The notes beneath the pieces were generated by a model. It did no database searches. It was not told the DNA's origin and saw only the letters and a program-made list of their open reading frames with translations. From the NCBI RefSeq assembly GCF_000725385.1, contig NZ_CP008884.1, positions 868,001 to 932,000 of the forward strand: 64,000 bases of DNA. The letters run 5' to 3'. The DNA is from Dyella japonica A8 (lineage in GTDB: Bacteria; Pseudomonadota; Gammaproteobacteria; Xanthomonadales; Rhodanobacteraceae). Positions 19,401-29,804 of this stretch are shown in pieces (position 1 is the stretch's first letter; every line of letters begins with the position of its first letter). A program made the translations under genes and the position numbers.

Positions 19401-19640
19401 CATATCGTCGATGCCGGGGATGCGGCCGATGTGGCGCTCCAGCGGCGCCAGCACGGTGGACGCCATGGTCTGTGCGTTCGCGCCCGGCAACTGCGCCACG
19501 ATGTACACGCCGGGAAATTCCAGCGACGGCAGCGCCGCCACGCCCAGCAGGCGGTACGCGAAGATGCCCGCCAGCAGCAGGCCCAGCGCCAGCAGCGACG
19601 TGCCCACGGGTCGACGGATCAGGGGGGCGAAGATGTTCAC
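16485..19640 (-). CDS. RND efflux permease (MdtB/MdtC-like)
   Basis: The 1051-residue protein has the HAE1 RND layout: one N-terminal helix, a large periplasmic loop, a helix bundle with VDDAIVVIENIVRH (the two Asp residues of the proton relay), a second loop, and GIVKKNAILMVDFA near the C-terminus supplying the essential Lys. The start is GTG 19640. It pumps drugs from periplasm or membrane across the outer membrane, but only with an adaptor and an outer-membrane channel, neither of which is adjacent. It is paralogous to the gene at 21141-24296 and could form a mixed trimer with it, as MdtB and MdtC do. Confidence 0.9.
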   Translation of the reverse strand: MNIFAPLIRRPVGTSLLALGLLLAGIFAYRLLGVAALPSLEFPGVYIVAQLPGANAQTMASTVLAPLERHIGRIPGIDDMYGNASEGTASIQVRFTFDRTADQAARDVQAAINAAQADLPQLPSPPQYFKFDTSQIPILLVSLTSTGLPQDKLYDLTDTLLKPAVAQIPGVAQVQVFGGTPHAVRVELDINALAAKNLTANDVRNALVAANVTSPQGVLTDGRTQMTVTANDGLSQAADFANVLVATRNGAPVRLSDVAKVYSGQQDIYQGAWFNGQSTVAMQISKRPEANAVETVDEIRRRLPEFSQWMPADVKITPIFDLTTTTKSALHEVEVALLISIAMVVLVMMVFLRRLRPTLIASLSVPLSLAGAFVAMLALNYTLNTLSLVALVLCIGFVVDDAIVVIENIVRHMEKGEPPLQAALIGVREIGFTVVSITLSLVAVFAPLLFGNNMLIMLLREFSVTLAVAVVISAIVSLTLTPALCGRLLKHEEAGERTPGRMERWLERLDKGLHHVYERALDWAMRHRRLMRWQPIILLLTTFALGAAVVATAGGNFMPEEDIGMIQGDIRADANISPTLMATQARKAADIMKNDPAVLDVLTTLGGNDGTGAVGNSGSMFVDLKPKGSGPNDRHESAKAVMERLSKQYDQLAGIRVSLDLVQFLGGGGSGDKGGSYEFQLIGSNGEDLQPWTLKMVQQMRKMKEFRDVGSNFDLVGKQQQLKVDRSSASRLGVTMGDVDTALLNSFGQRQVSIIYSDINQYWVVLTSSSATSLSPQALLNVRVRNAKGEMIPLSALARIEPNMSPMRIRHHNQLEASTITYNLAKDVSQDVGTRLVENAGILAGLPEGVRVEWTGQNQRLQQAKSNGMVLLIGAIVAMYIVLGILYESLGHPLTILSTLPAAGAGAFLAMLVTQTQLTLMAIIAILMLIGIVKKNAILMVDFALVAQRERGLSPPDAIREAALVRFRPITMTTLVAMGAALPLAIGFGVGSEMRQPLGVAIVGGLLVSQLLTLLSTPAIYLWNYDRKIRKEKRRAKRAAKRALKAQTAAG

Positions 19641-19898
19641 TCAGGTTTCCATACCGGTTAGGGCTGCACGCCCGTCACCCAGGCAGACCATCAGCGCGGG
19701 CACACGTTCACGCAAGCAAGGCGAAAGGCCCAGACATACCGCTATTTATGCCTGTGGGGACGGGAAAGGCGAATGTGCCTGAAGTCGGTCCATGCCGAAA
19801 GGCAGGGGGCGGAGAATGGAGATGAAGCTGACGTCCGGTGGGGTATTTTGCTCCGCTTTGGGGCTGGGGCGTGCTTTGTGCGCTCTGCCTGTTGGTTG

Positions 19899-19945
19899 AG
19901 GGGAGGGTTGGGGCGAGGGTCGGGGTGAGGGTCGGGGTGAGGGGG
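19899..19945 (+). repeat. G-run tandem repeat, possible G-quadruplex
   Basis: Eight or more runs of three or more G are spaced by two or three bases. Part of it is a 12-base tandem unit, GTCGGGGTGAGG. It lies about 260 bases upstream of the second RND start (19640, minus strand), where the coding strand is C-rich. Confidence 0.6.
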
Positions 19946-19964
19946 CAATCTCGCCTCATCGTTT

Positions 19965-20513
19965 CTATCCGTCATTCCCGCGAAGGCGGGAGGTGCTTTT
20001 CAACAGCCGAAGGGCTGGTCATCCAGTGACTTTGCTCTGGGCCTTCGGTTTTAGCGATACCGCGATCAGGCTCGCCTGCCGCGGGCTTCCGCCCTCCTGC
20101 CGGCGACGCGAAGCTAGTCCCGTGGGAAGGCCGGGTCACTTTTCTTTGCTTGCCCACGCATGCGCAGGAGCGCATGCGAACGGCGAAGCCGGCCCGAAGG
20201 GCGTAGGGCAGGATGCCCGGAGTCAAAGATCCCACGGGGACTAGCTTTGCGTCGAAAGTAACCCAAAGAAAGGGCCCCCCGGATGAGGCGCCTTCCGGGC
20301 TATGCCCGGAAGGTTCGCGGTCGGGTTACGGGCTTTTCGACGGGGCCTCTTGCCCCGACGAAAAGTGCCTGGCCTCCTTGCCAGGCACCCCTGCGGGGCC
20401 TGATCTCCACCCGCCCGCCGCCTCATACGGGGCCCGGGAGATCAAGAGCCAAAAGCCAAAAGCCAAAGCAAGAACCCGAGCCGTCAGCGGAGCATTCAAA
20501 GAGGCAGGCCCTT
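19965..20513. repeat. composite intergenic repeat, copy 4
   Basis: It begins with CTCATCGTTTCTATCCGTCA, the inverse of the module that closes copies 3, 5 and 6. It carries two of the small insertions, at 20104-20127 (in the GCCGGAGGCC module) and 20230-20254 (in the AAAGAAAAGT module). It ends in the same GGGCCC-rich module as copy 2. No gene is seen. Confidence 0.75.
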
Positions 20514-20597
20514 TGTGGGAGCGCACCCTGTGCGCGACTGCGGCGCCGCGGTGCCACCGCTCTGTTGGCTTGTCGCGCACAGGGTGCGCTCCCACAG
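20514..20597. repeat. REP hairpin pair, copy A4
   Basis: TGTGGGAGCGCACCCTGTGC at 20514 and its inverse at 20572-20596 form the pair, located between composite copies 4 and 5. Confidence 0.85.
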
Positions 20598-21125
20598 AAA
20601 AGCGGGTACCCGCGCGTGTCCCGCCAGAGTCAAAACGAAGCGAGGCTCGGCTTTAAGTCCTCATCGCCATGGCGCGTTGCAAAGCGCTTGGAACTACCCG
20701 CTGTGTAGCGGCGAAGGTTGCAAGCCACCATGTTCCGCACCCGTTCGGGCTTATCCCCACGGAATGCTGCCAGTCCTGGCTCTCAAGGCCATTTTCTTTG
20801 GGTTACTTTCGACGCAAAGCTAGTCCCCGTGGGATTTTTGACTCCGGGCATCCTGCCCTACGCCCTTCGGGCCGGCTTCGCCGTTCGCATGCGCTCCTGC
20901 GCATGCGTGGGCCAGCAAAAGAAAAGTGACTCGGCCTTCCCACGGGACTAGCTTCGCGTCGTCGGCAGAAGGTCGAAACGCCCGCTGCGTAGGCGGCCCG
21001 ATCGCGGAAACACCGCAACCGAAGACACCAGGCCAAGAGCCAAAGTCACTGGATGACCAGCCCTTCGGCTGTTGAAAAGCACCTCCCGCTTTCGCGGGGA
21101 TGACGGCTAAAGAATGAAACGGTGA
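20598..21125. repeat. composite intergenic repeat, copy 5 (inverted)
   Basis: It mirrors copy 4. Small insertions lie at 20810-20834 and 20938-20961, at the same two module positions as in copy 4. It closes with GGGATGACGGCTAAAGAATG and stops about 15 bases from the stop of the RND gene at 21141. Confidence 0.75.
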
Positions 21126-21140
21126 GGCTGGATTGATCAC

Positions 21141-24100
21141 TCAACCCGCCACCGGCTGAGCCTTCAGCGCCCTCTTCGCCGCCCTCTTCACCCGCCGCGC
21201 CTCCTTGCGCACCTTCCGATCGTAATTCCACAGATAAATCGCCGGCGTACTCAACAACGTCAGCAACTGCGATACCAGCAACCCGCCAACGATGGCCACG
21301 CCGAGCGGCTGCCTCAGCTCCGAGCCAATGCCGAAACCAATCGCCAGCGGCAACGCTGCACCCATCGCCACCAGCGTCGTCATGGTGATCGGACGGAAGC
21401 GCACCAGCGCGGCCTCGCGAATCGCTTCTGGCGGCGAACGCCCGTGCTCGCGCTGGGCCACCAGGGCAAAATCCACCATCAGGATCGCGTTCTTCTTCAC
21501 GATGCCGATCAACATCAGTATCGCGATGATCGCCATCAGCGACATCGACGTGCCCGTCACCAGCATGGCCAGGAACGCACCCGCGCCCGCCGCCGGCAAC
21601 GTGGAAAGAATGGTCAGCGGGTGGCCAAGGCTCTCGTAGAGGATGCCCAGCACGATGTACATGGCGAGGATGGAGCCAAGCAGCAGTACGTTGGCGTTGG
21701 AGCGTGTCTCCTCCAGGTTCTTCGCCTCGCCGGAATACCCCAGCTGCACGCCGGCGGGCAGGCGGGCATCGGACACGATCTGGTTGATCAGGTCGGTCGC
21801 CTTGTCCTGTGGCAAACCCTGTTCGGTGTTGTAGTAGATCTGGGTCGCTTCCAGCTGGTTGGTGTGGATCACGAACGAGGGCGTGACGTTGGGCGCAATG
21901 CGCGCGACAGCGGACAACGGCACCATGGTGCCGTTGTCGCTGCGCACATAGGTATTGAGCAGGGTGTCGGGGCTGAGCGAGCGCTCCGCCGACGAGGTGA
22001 GCACCACCCAGTACTGGTTGATGTTGGAGTAGATGATCGACACCTGCCGCTGGCCGAAGGCGTTGTACAGCGCCGAGTCGATGTTGCCCATGCTCAGGTG
22101 CAGGCGGCCCGCCGCGAGGCGGTCGACGGTCAGCATCTGCTGCTTGTCGATATTGTCGTAGTCGCTGCTGATGTCGCGGAACTCCTTGTGCTGGCGCATC
22201 AGCTGCGTGACCTTGTAGGCCCACGGCTGCAGGTCGATGTTGTCGCTGCTGATCAGCTGGAAGCTCTGGCTGCCACGGTTGCTGTCGTTGTTGTCGTTGA
22301 AGAAACCGATGGAATTGAGCGATACGTGCAGCTCAGGCAGCTTCTCGTACGCCTTGTTGAGGCGGGCAACGATGTCCTTGATGGACTCGGCGCGCATGCC
22401 CGGCCCGTGGCCCTTGGGCTTGAGGTCGACGAACATGGTGGCCTGGTTGCCCACCGCACCGCCGGCGTTGTCGCTGCCAAGGAAGGTGGTGACGTCGCGC
22501 ACGGCGGGATCGGCCACCATGATCGCCGCCGCCTTCTTCGCGCGCTCGGCCATGAGCGTGGGGGAGATGTTGGTGTCGGCGCGCACATCGCCCTGGATCA
22601 TGCCGATGTCCTCCTTCGGCATGAAATCGAAGCCATACAGTTTCACCACGGCGGCCGCCATGCCAACCGTCAGCGTCAGCAGGATGAGCGGCTGCCAGCG
22701 CATCAGGCGACGGTGGCGCATGGCCCAGTCGAGCGCGCGCTCATAGACGTTGTGCAGCCCACGGTCAAAGCGTGCCAGCGCCTGCTCGGCACGATGGGGC
22801 TTGCGGTCGCCGGTGTTCTCCAGCGTAAGAAAGCGGCCGCACAGGGCGGGCGTCAGGGACAACGAGATCACGGCCGAGATCACCACGGCGGCGGTCAGTG
22901 TCACCGAGAACTCGCGCAGCAGCAGGGTGAACTGGTTGTTGCCGAACAGTAGCGGCGCGAAAACGGCGATCAGCGACAGCGTGATCGACACCACGGTAAA
23001 GCCGATCTCCCTCACGCCATCCAGCGAGGCCTGCAGCGGCGGGGAGCCATGTTCCATGTGGCGCACGATGTTCTCGATCACCACGATGGCATCGTCCACC
23101 ACGAAACCAATGCACAGCACCAGCGCCACCAGCGACAGTGTGTTGAGCGTGAAGCCAAGCGACCACATCACGGTGAAGGCGCCGGCCAGCGAGAGCGGCA
23201 CGCTGAGCATGGCGATCAGCGTGGGGCCGATGCGGCGCAGGAACACCAGCATCACCGCCGCCACCAGCAGCACGCTGAGCAGCAAGGCGATTTCCACTTC
23301 ATGCAGCGCCGACTTGGTGGTCTGGGTGAGGTCGAAGATCGGCGTGATCTGCAGGTCGGCCGGCAACCATGCGCGCATCTGCGGCAGCTTGGCGCGCACG
23401 GCGTCGGCGGTGGCCACGGCATTGGCCTCGGGCCGCTTGCTGATGCGGACGGCTACCGCGCGATGGTCGTTGAACCACGCTGCCTGGTATTCGTCCTGCT
23501 GGCCGGTGGTGACCTTTGCCAGGTCGGACAAGCGCACCGGCGCGCCCTTCTGCACGGCGATGAGCAGCTTGCCGAACTCCTGCGGCGTGCTCAGCGCGTC
23601 GGTGGCCGCCACCGTCATCTGCGTTCGCCCGTCGCTCAGCGCGCCCTGCGGCGAGGTGACGTTCGCCGCGCGCAGTGTGTTGGCGACGTCGTTGGCGGTC
23701 AGGCCCTTGGCGGCCAGTGCTGCCGTATTGAGCTCCACGCGCACGGCCTTCGGTCGCCCACCGATCACGCGCACCTGGGCCACGCCGGGAATCTGCGAGA
23801 TCGCCGGGTTGATCAGCGTGTCAGCCAGGTCGTAGAGCTTGTCCGGCGGCAAGGAGTTGGAGGTGAGCGAAAGCAGCAACACCGGGATGTTGGCGGTGTT
23901 GAACTTGTAATAGCGCGGCGGTATCGGAATGCCGGCGGGCAGGTCGGCCATGCTCGCGTTGATCGCGGCCTGCACGTCGCGCGCGACCTTGTCGGTGTTG
24001 TTGCCGAAATTGAAGATGATGCGCACCGACGTGGAGCCGTCGTTGCTTTCCGAGTGCATTTCCTTGATGCCGGGGATGCGGCCCAGGTGGCGTTCCAGCG

Positions 24101-24296
24101 GCGCAGCGACGGTCGCCGCCATGGTCTGTGCATTGGCGCCCGGCAACTCGGTGTAGACCACCATGCCGGGGAATTCCAGCGACGGCAGCGCCGCCACGCC
24201 CAGCAGCAGGTAGGCCCAGAAACCTGCCAGCGCGAGTCCGAACGCCAGCACGGAGGTGCCGATGGGGCGGCGTATCAGTGGTGCGAAGACATTCAC
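21141..24296 (-). CDS. RND efflux permease (MdtB/MdtC-like), paralogue
   Basis: This protein also has 1051 residues and is clearly related along its whole length to the product of 16485-19640 (MNVFAPLIRRPIGTSVLAF versus MNIFAPLIRRPVGTSLLAL). It keeps VDDAIVVIENIVRH and GIVKKNAILMVDFA. The periplasmic loops differ more than the membrane parts, suggesting different substrates or a hetero-trimeric partner. The start is GTG 24296. The 187 bases upstream contain no adaptor gene; next is the gntR gene on the same strand. Confidence 0.9.
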   Translation of the reverse strand: MNVFAPLIRRPIGTSVLAFGLALAGFWAYLLLGVAALPSLEFPGMVVYTELPGANAQTMAATVAAPLERHLGRIPGIKEMHSESNDGSTSVRIIFNFGNNTDKVARDVQAAINASMADLPAGIPIPPRYYKFNTANIPVLLLSLTSNSLPPDKLYDLADTLINPAISQIPGVAQVRVIGGRPKAVRVELNTAALAAKGLTANDVANTLRAANVTSPQGALSDGRTQMTVAATDALSTPQEFGKLLIAVQKGAPVRLSDLAKVTTGQQDEYQAAWFNDHRAVAVRISKRPEANAVATADAVRAKLPQMRAWLPADLQITPIFDLTQTTKSALHEVEIALLLSVLLVAAVMLVFLRRIGPTLIAMLSVPLSLAGAFTVMWSLGFTLNTLSLVALVLCIGFVVDDAIVVIENIVRHMEHGSPPLQASLDGVREIGFTVVSITLSLIAVFAPLLFGNNQFTLLLREFSVTLTAAVVISAVISLSLTPALCGRFLTLENTGDRKPHRAEQALARFDRGLHNVYERALDWAMRHRRLMRWQPLILLTLTVGMAAAVVKLYGFDFMPKEDIGMIQGDVRADTNISPTLMAERAKKAAAIMVADPAVRDVTTFLGSDNAGGAVGNQATMFVDLKPKGHGPGMRAESIKDIVARLNKAYEKLPELHVSLNSIGFFNDNNDSNRGSQSFQLISSDNIDLQPWAYKVTQLMRQHKEFRDISSDYDNIDKQQMLTVDRLAAGRLHLSMGNIDSALYNAFGQRQVSIIYSNINQYWVVLTSSAERSLSPDTLLNTYVRSDNGTMVPLSAVARIAPNVTPSFVIHTNQLEATQIYYNTEQGLPQDKATDLINQIVSDARLPAGVQLGYSGEAKNLEETRSNANVLLLGSILAMYIVLGILYESLGHPLTILSTLPAAGAGAFLAMLVTGTSMSLMAIIAILMLIGIVKKNAILMVDFALVAQREHGRSPPEAIREAALVRFRPITMTTLVAMGAALPLAIGFGIGSELRQPLGVAIVGGLLVSQLLTLLSTPAIYLWNYDRKVRKEARRVKRAAKRALKAQPVAG

Positions 24297-24483
24297 GGCA
24301 TGCCAACGTTTCGGCGGCGCGCCCTCGTCCGCGCCTGGGGGACACGAGATGCTACCGGGCAGCCATCTCAGCCGTCTTTATGCACGCAAACCGGTGGTGG
24401 CGAATGTGCCGTAAGTGCCTATGCCGTGATGGTCGATGGGGCCGCTTCAGCGTCGCGCAGGCTCGCGTGCCGCGCGACGGGCG

Positions 24484-25236
24484 TCAATCGGTCTGCAGTT
24501 CCGCGACGAAGTCGTAGATGTCGCCGCGATACCACGAGGTGGTGAACTCCACCACGCGGCCGTCATCGAGAAAGCTGCGACGCTCGATGTTGAGGCCGGC
24601 GCTGCCGGCGGGCACGTGCAGCAGGCGCGCCTGTTGCGCACCCAGCGATACGGCGCGCAGGCGTTGCAGCGCGCGACGCGGGCGCGCGCCAAGAGCTTCG
24701 AGCACCTGGTAGAGCGAGTCCTGCACGATGGTCGGGTCGGGCAGGATGCTGGCCGGCACCACGCTGCGCTCGATCGCCAGGGGCTCTTCCTTCGCGTAGC
24801 GCACGCGGTGCAGGCGCGCCACCAGTACGCCCGGCGACAGGTTGAGCGCCATCGATTCCTCGGGAGTGACCTCGCCGATGACGCGTTCGGAAAATTCAGA
24901 GCGCGGATTCAGGCCGCGCGCACGCAAGTCTTCGGTGAAGCTGGTGAGGCGCGACATCGGCTTGATGATGCGTTCGGCCACGAAGGTGCCCGCGCCGTGG
25001 CGCTGGTTGAGCAGCCCCTCTTCCACCAGGCCGGAGATGGCCTTGCGCACGGTCACGCGCGACAGCTGGAGCAGGCGGGAAAGATCGCGCTCGCTGGGCA
25101 GGGCCTGGCCCGGCTCGATGTCGCGGTGCTCCACCACGTTGCGGATGGCCCTGCGCAGGCGCAGATAGGCCAGCGGCTGGCTGGTGGCGGGGTCGCGGCT
25201 GAGCCGGCGGTATTCGTTGACGAGAGCGGTTTCCAT
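24484..25236 (-). CDS. GntR-family regulator (HutC/NagR subfamily, UTRA domain)
   Basis: From ATG 25236 the protein has 250 residues. An N-terminal winged helix-turn-helix (PSERDLSRLLQLSRVTVRKA, then LVEEGLLNQRHGAGTFVA) is followed by a UTRA effector domain (RLTSFTEDLRARGLNPRSEF to the end). UTRA regulators sense small sugars, amino-sugar phosphates or related metabolites. It is divergent from zwf and shares a 220-base control region with it, so it is the best candidate regulator of the Entner-Doudoroff operon. A longer in-frame start (25344) would run through the operator-like repeats and is unlikely. Confidence 0.88.
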   Translation of the reverse strand: METALVNEYRRLSRDPATSQPLAYLRLRRAIRNVVEHRDIEPGQALPSERDLSRLLQLSRVTVRKAISGLVEEGLLNQRHGAGTFVAERIIKPMSRLTSFTEDLRARGLNPRSEFSERVIGEVTPEESMALNLSPGVLVARLHRVRYAKEEPLAIERSVVPASILPDPTIVQDSLYQVLEALGARPRRALQRLRAVSLGAQQARLLHVPAGSAGLNIERRSFLDDGRVVEFTTSWYRGDIYDFVAELQTD

Positions 25237-25456
25237 ACCTAAACGATACCAATGACCATACCAATCTGGCAATCGGCTGTTCTGGCGGGGCTTTTTGGTG
25301 GTACCAATTTTGCGGTCGAATCCTTGCCCAGCGCAGGTTCCCAAGGCGTCGCAGGAGAACTGGTTTTGTCTGGTATGTCACTGGTACGATCAGTGGGCAA
25401 CGTACGTGGTATGCATGCCACGCGCCCGCCCCACGCATCGCCCCGAGGTGACTGAA
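25237..25456. promoter_or_regulatory. shared gntR/zwf control region with repeated TGGTAT/ATACCA sites
   Basis: ATACCAAT occurs twice as a direct repeat (25246-25253 and 25258-25265, 12-base period). TTGGTGGTACCAA lies at 25295-25307, TGGTAT and TGGTAC at 25371 and 25382, and the near-palindrome GTGGTATGCATGCCAC at 25406-25421. HutC-subfamily GntR proteins are known to use TGGT...ACCA-type sites, so these are likely operators. Confidence 0.6.
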
Positions 25457-26920
25457 GTGACTGCTTCTCCCCAGCCGGTTGAAACCTTCGACCTGGTGAT
25501 TTTTGGCGGAACCGGCGACCTTGCCCTGCGCAAGCTGCTGCCGGCGCTCTACCACCGCTACACGGACGGCCAGATCCCCGACGACAGCCGCATCATCGGC
25601 ATCGCCCGCGAGGGCCTGGACGACGAGGGTTACCGCGACAACCTGCGCAAGGTGCTGGTGAAGGACGGCAATGCCGGCAAGGTGGAGGATTTCCTCAAGC
25701 TGGTCAGCTACCGCTCGCTGGATGCGCGCAAGGACGATGGCTGGGACGACTTCGCCGAACTGATGGGCAAGGATCCCAACCGCATCCGCGTGTTCTACCT
25801 GTCGACCTCGCCGGACCTGTTCGTCGACATCTGCAACCGCCTGGGCAAGTACGGCCTCAACAAGGGCCAATCGCGCGTGGTGCTGGAAAAGCCCATTGGC
25901 CACGACCTGAAGAGCGCCAACCAGATCAACGACGACGTCGGCCGTTTCTTCGACGAGTCGCAGACGTTCCGCATCGACCACTACCTCGGCAAGGAGACGG
26001 TGCAAAACCTGCTGGCGCTGCGCTTCGGCAACGCGCTGTTCGAGCCGCTGTGGAACGCCGAACACATCGACCACGTGCAGATCACCGTGGCCGAGACGCT
26101 GGGCGTGGGCCAGCGCGCGGGTTACTACGACCATGCCGGCGCGCTGCGCGACATGGTGCAGAACCACATCCTGCAGCTGCTGTGCATGCTGGCCATGGAG
26201 CCGCCCTCCTCGCTCTCGCCCGACGCGGTGCGTGACGAGAAGCTCAAGGTGCTGCGCTCGCTCAAGCCGATCAATGAAAGCAACGCCGCCCAGCTCACCG
26301 TGCGCGGCCAGTACCGCGCCGGTTCGGCGGAAGGCCAGGCCGTGCCGGGCTATCTGGATGAACTGAAGGACCACAAGTCCAATACCGAGACCTTCGTGGC
26401 GGTGAAGGCCGAGATCGCCAACTGGCGCTGGGCCGGCGTGCCGTTCTACCTGCGCACGGGCAAGCGCCTGCCGGATCGTGTGTCGGAGATCACGGTGGTA
26501 TTCAAGGCCGTGCCGCATTCCATCTTCGATCCCTCCGCGGGCCCGCTGCAGCAGAACCGCCTGGTGCTGCGCCTGCAGCCGGACGAGGACATCAAGCTGT
26601 GGCTCACCATCAAGCACCCGGGTCCGGGCGGCCTGCGTCTGCGTCACGTGCCGCTGGACATGAGCTTTGCCGAAGCCTTTGGCGTGCAGCAGCCGGATGC
26701 CTACGAGCGCCTGCTGCTCGACGTGGTGCGCGGCAACCCCACCCTGTTCATGCGCCGCGACGAAGTGGAAGCCGCATGGCGCTGGGCCGATCCCATCCTG
26801 GCCGCCTGGGCGGACAGCGGCGAGGCGCCGCGTCCGTACACCTCCGGTACCTGGGGCCCGAGTGCTGCCGTGGCGCTGATCGAGCGCGACGGACGCACCT
26901 GGAACGAGGACAGTGAATAA
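25457..26920 (+). CDS. zwf: glucose-6-phosphate 1-dehydrogenase
   Basis: GTG 25457 is the most likely start (CGAGG eight bases upstream) and gives 487 residues. The dinucleotide-binding motif VIFGGTGDLALRKLLPAL and the substrate site RIDHYLGKETVQN are intact. The enzyme oxidises glucose-6-phosphate to 6-phosphogluconolactone with reduction of NADP or NAD, the entry to the Entner-Doudoroff route encoded by the next genes. In-frame GTG at 25448 is an alternative start. Confidence 0.97.
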   Translation: MTASPQPVETFDLVIFGGTGDLALRKLLPALYHRYTDGQIPDDSRIIGIAREGLDDEGYRDNLRKVLVKDGNAGKVEDFLKLVSYRSLDARKDDGWDDFAELMGKDPNRIRVFYLSTSPDLFVDICNRLGKYGLNKGQSRVVLEKPIGHDLKSANQINDDVGRFFDESQTFRIDHYLGKETVQNLLALRFGNALFEPLWNAEHIDHVQITVAETLGVGQRAGYYDHAGALRDMVQNHILQLLCMLAMEPPSSLSPDAVRDEKLKVLRSLKPINESNAAQLTVRGQYRAGSAEGQAVPGYLDELKDHKSNTETFVAVKAEIANWRWAGVPFYLRTGKRLPDRVSEITVVFKAVPHSIFDPSAGPLQQNRLVLRLQPDEDIKLWLTIKHPGPGGLRLRHVPLDMSFAEAFGVQQPDAYERLLLDVVRGNPTLFMRRDEVEAAWRWADPILAAWADSGEAPRPYTSGTWGPSAAVALIERDGRTWNEDSE

Positions 26921-26943
26921 GCCTCCGTCCTGTTTGGTCGACG

Positions 26944-26974
26944 GCGATGCACGGGTGCTTCACCCGTGCATCGC
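26944..26974. terminator. 14-bp perfect hairpin between zwf and pgl
   Basis: GCGATGCACGGGTG, a CTT loop, then the exact complement. There is no T run, so it is more likely to stabilise or partly end the zwf mRNA than to stop all transcription into pgl. Confidence 0.6.
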
Positions 26975-27004
26975 GGCGGCGCCGGTAGTCTGTTCTCCAG
27001 CTCA

Positions 27005-27112
27005 CCTGGCGTCCTTCCCGCGAACCCCGAAAAGGGGGCAAGGGCGGGAATCCAGAGCCTTCGCTCCGGATCGGCAAAAGACACTGGATCCCTGCTTCCG
27101 CAGGGATGACGA
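27005..27112. repeat. GTCATTCC-type inverted repeat between zwf and pgl
   Basis: A degenerate left arm (TCCTTCCCGCGAACCCCG) and a right arm (GATCCCTGCTTCCGCAGGGATGACG) belong to the same family as the copies at 4025 and 49875. Confidence 0.65.
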
Positions 27113-27162
27113 GCACATTCGCCGCGCGTGTGTTCCCGCGCAGCTTCAATCTTCCACTCACC

Positions 27163-27876
27163 ATGCCTGACACTCTCAACGTCACCACCCACAGCTTCAC
27201 CGACTGCGACGCGCTTGCCATCGCCCTGGCCGAACGCGTCGCCGAGCGCCTGCGCGAAGCCATCGCCGAACGCGGCCACGCCCTGCTGGCGGTATCCGGC
27301 GGCAGCACGCCGCGGCATTTCTTCGAGAAGCTGTCGCGCGAAGCGCTGGACTGGTCGAAGGTGCAGGTCACCCTGGTCGACGAACGCTGGGTACCGGAAA
27401 GCAACGAGCGCTCCAATGCCGCCATGGTGAAGACGCTGCTGTTGCAGCACGAGGCGAGCACCGCGCAGTTCGTGCCGCTCTACACCGATGCACCGACACC
27501 GGAGGCCGGCCTCGCCACGGTGCGCACGCGCATGGCCTCGCTGGCGCTGCCGTTCGACGCCGTGGTGCTGGGCATGGGCAACGATGGGCACACCGCGTCG
27601 TTCTTCCCGGGCGGCGACCGCTTGCCCGAAGCACTCGACCTGAACAACGTTGCGCGCGTGCTGCCCATGCGTGCCGCCGGTGCGGGCGAGCCGCGCATCA
27701 CCTTCACCCTGCCCGCGCTGCTCGATACGCGGGCGCTATTCCTGCACATCGAAGGCGAGGCCAAGCGCCAGTTGCTGGCGGATGCGCGCATGGGCCTCGG
27801 CGAGGCTGCGAATTTTCCCGTGCGCGCGGTGCTTGTCCAGCAGCGCGTGCCGGTCGCCGTGTACTGGTGCCCCTGA
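27163..27876 (+). CDS. pgl: 6-phosphogluconolactonase
   Basis: The start at ATG 27163 gives 237 residues, the usual length of DevB-type lactonases. AVSGGSTPRHFFEKLS and LGMGNDGHTASFFPGG are the two hallmark motifs. It hydrolyses 6-phosphogluconolactone to 6-phosphogluconate between the Zwf and Edd steps. It is separated from edd by 70 bases and is probably in the same transcription unit. Confidence 0.95.
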   Translation: MPDTLNVTTHSFTDCDALAIALAERVAERLREAIAERGHALLAVSGGSTPRHFFEKLSREALDWSKVQVTLVDERWVPESNERSNAAMVKTLLLQHEASTAQFVPLYTDAPTPEAGLATVRTRMASLALPFDAVVLGMGNDGHTASFFPGGDRLPEALDLNNVARVLPMRAAGAGEPRITFTLPALLDTRALFLHIEGEAKRQLLADARMGLGEAANFPVRAVLVQQRVPVAVYWCP

Positions 27877-27946
27877 GCATCGAAAGCTTCACCCGACGGA
27901 CCGGCGCGCGACGCAGCGCGCCACCTGAATCTCCCGGAGTTCGAAC

Positions 27947-29764
<1,818 letters not shown>

Positions 29765-29804
29765 CGTTGGGCCCGCGCATGATGCCCGGCGTTGCATATG
29801 CACG

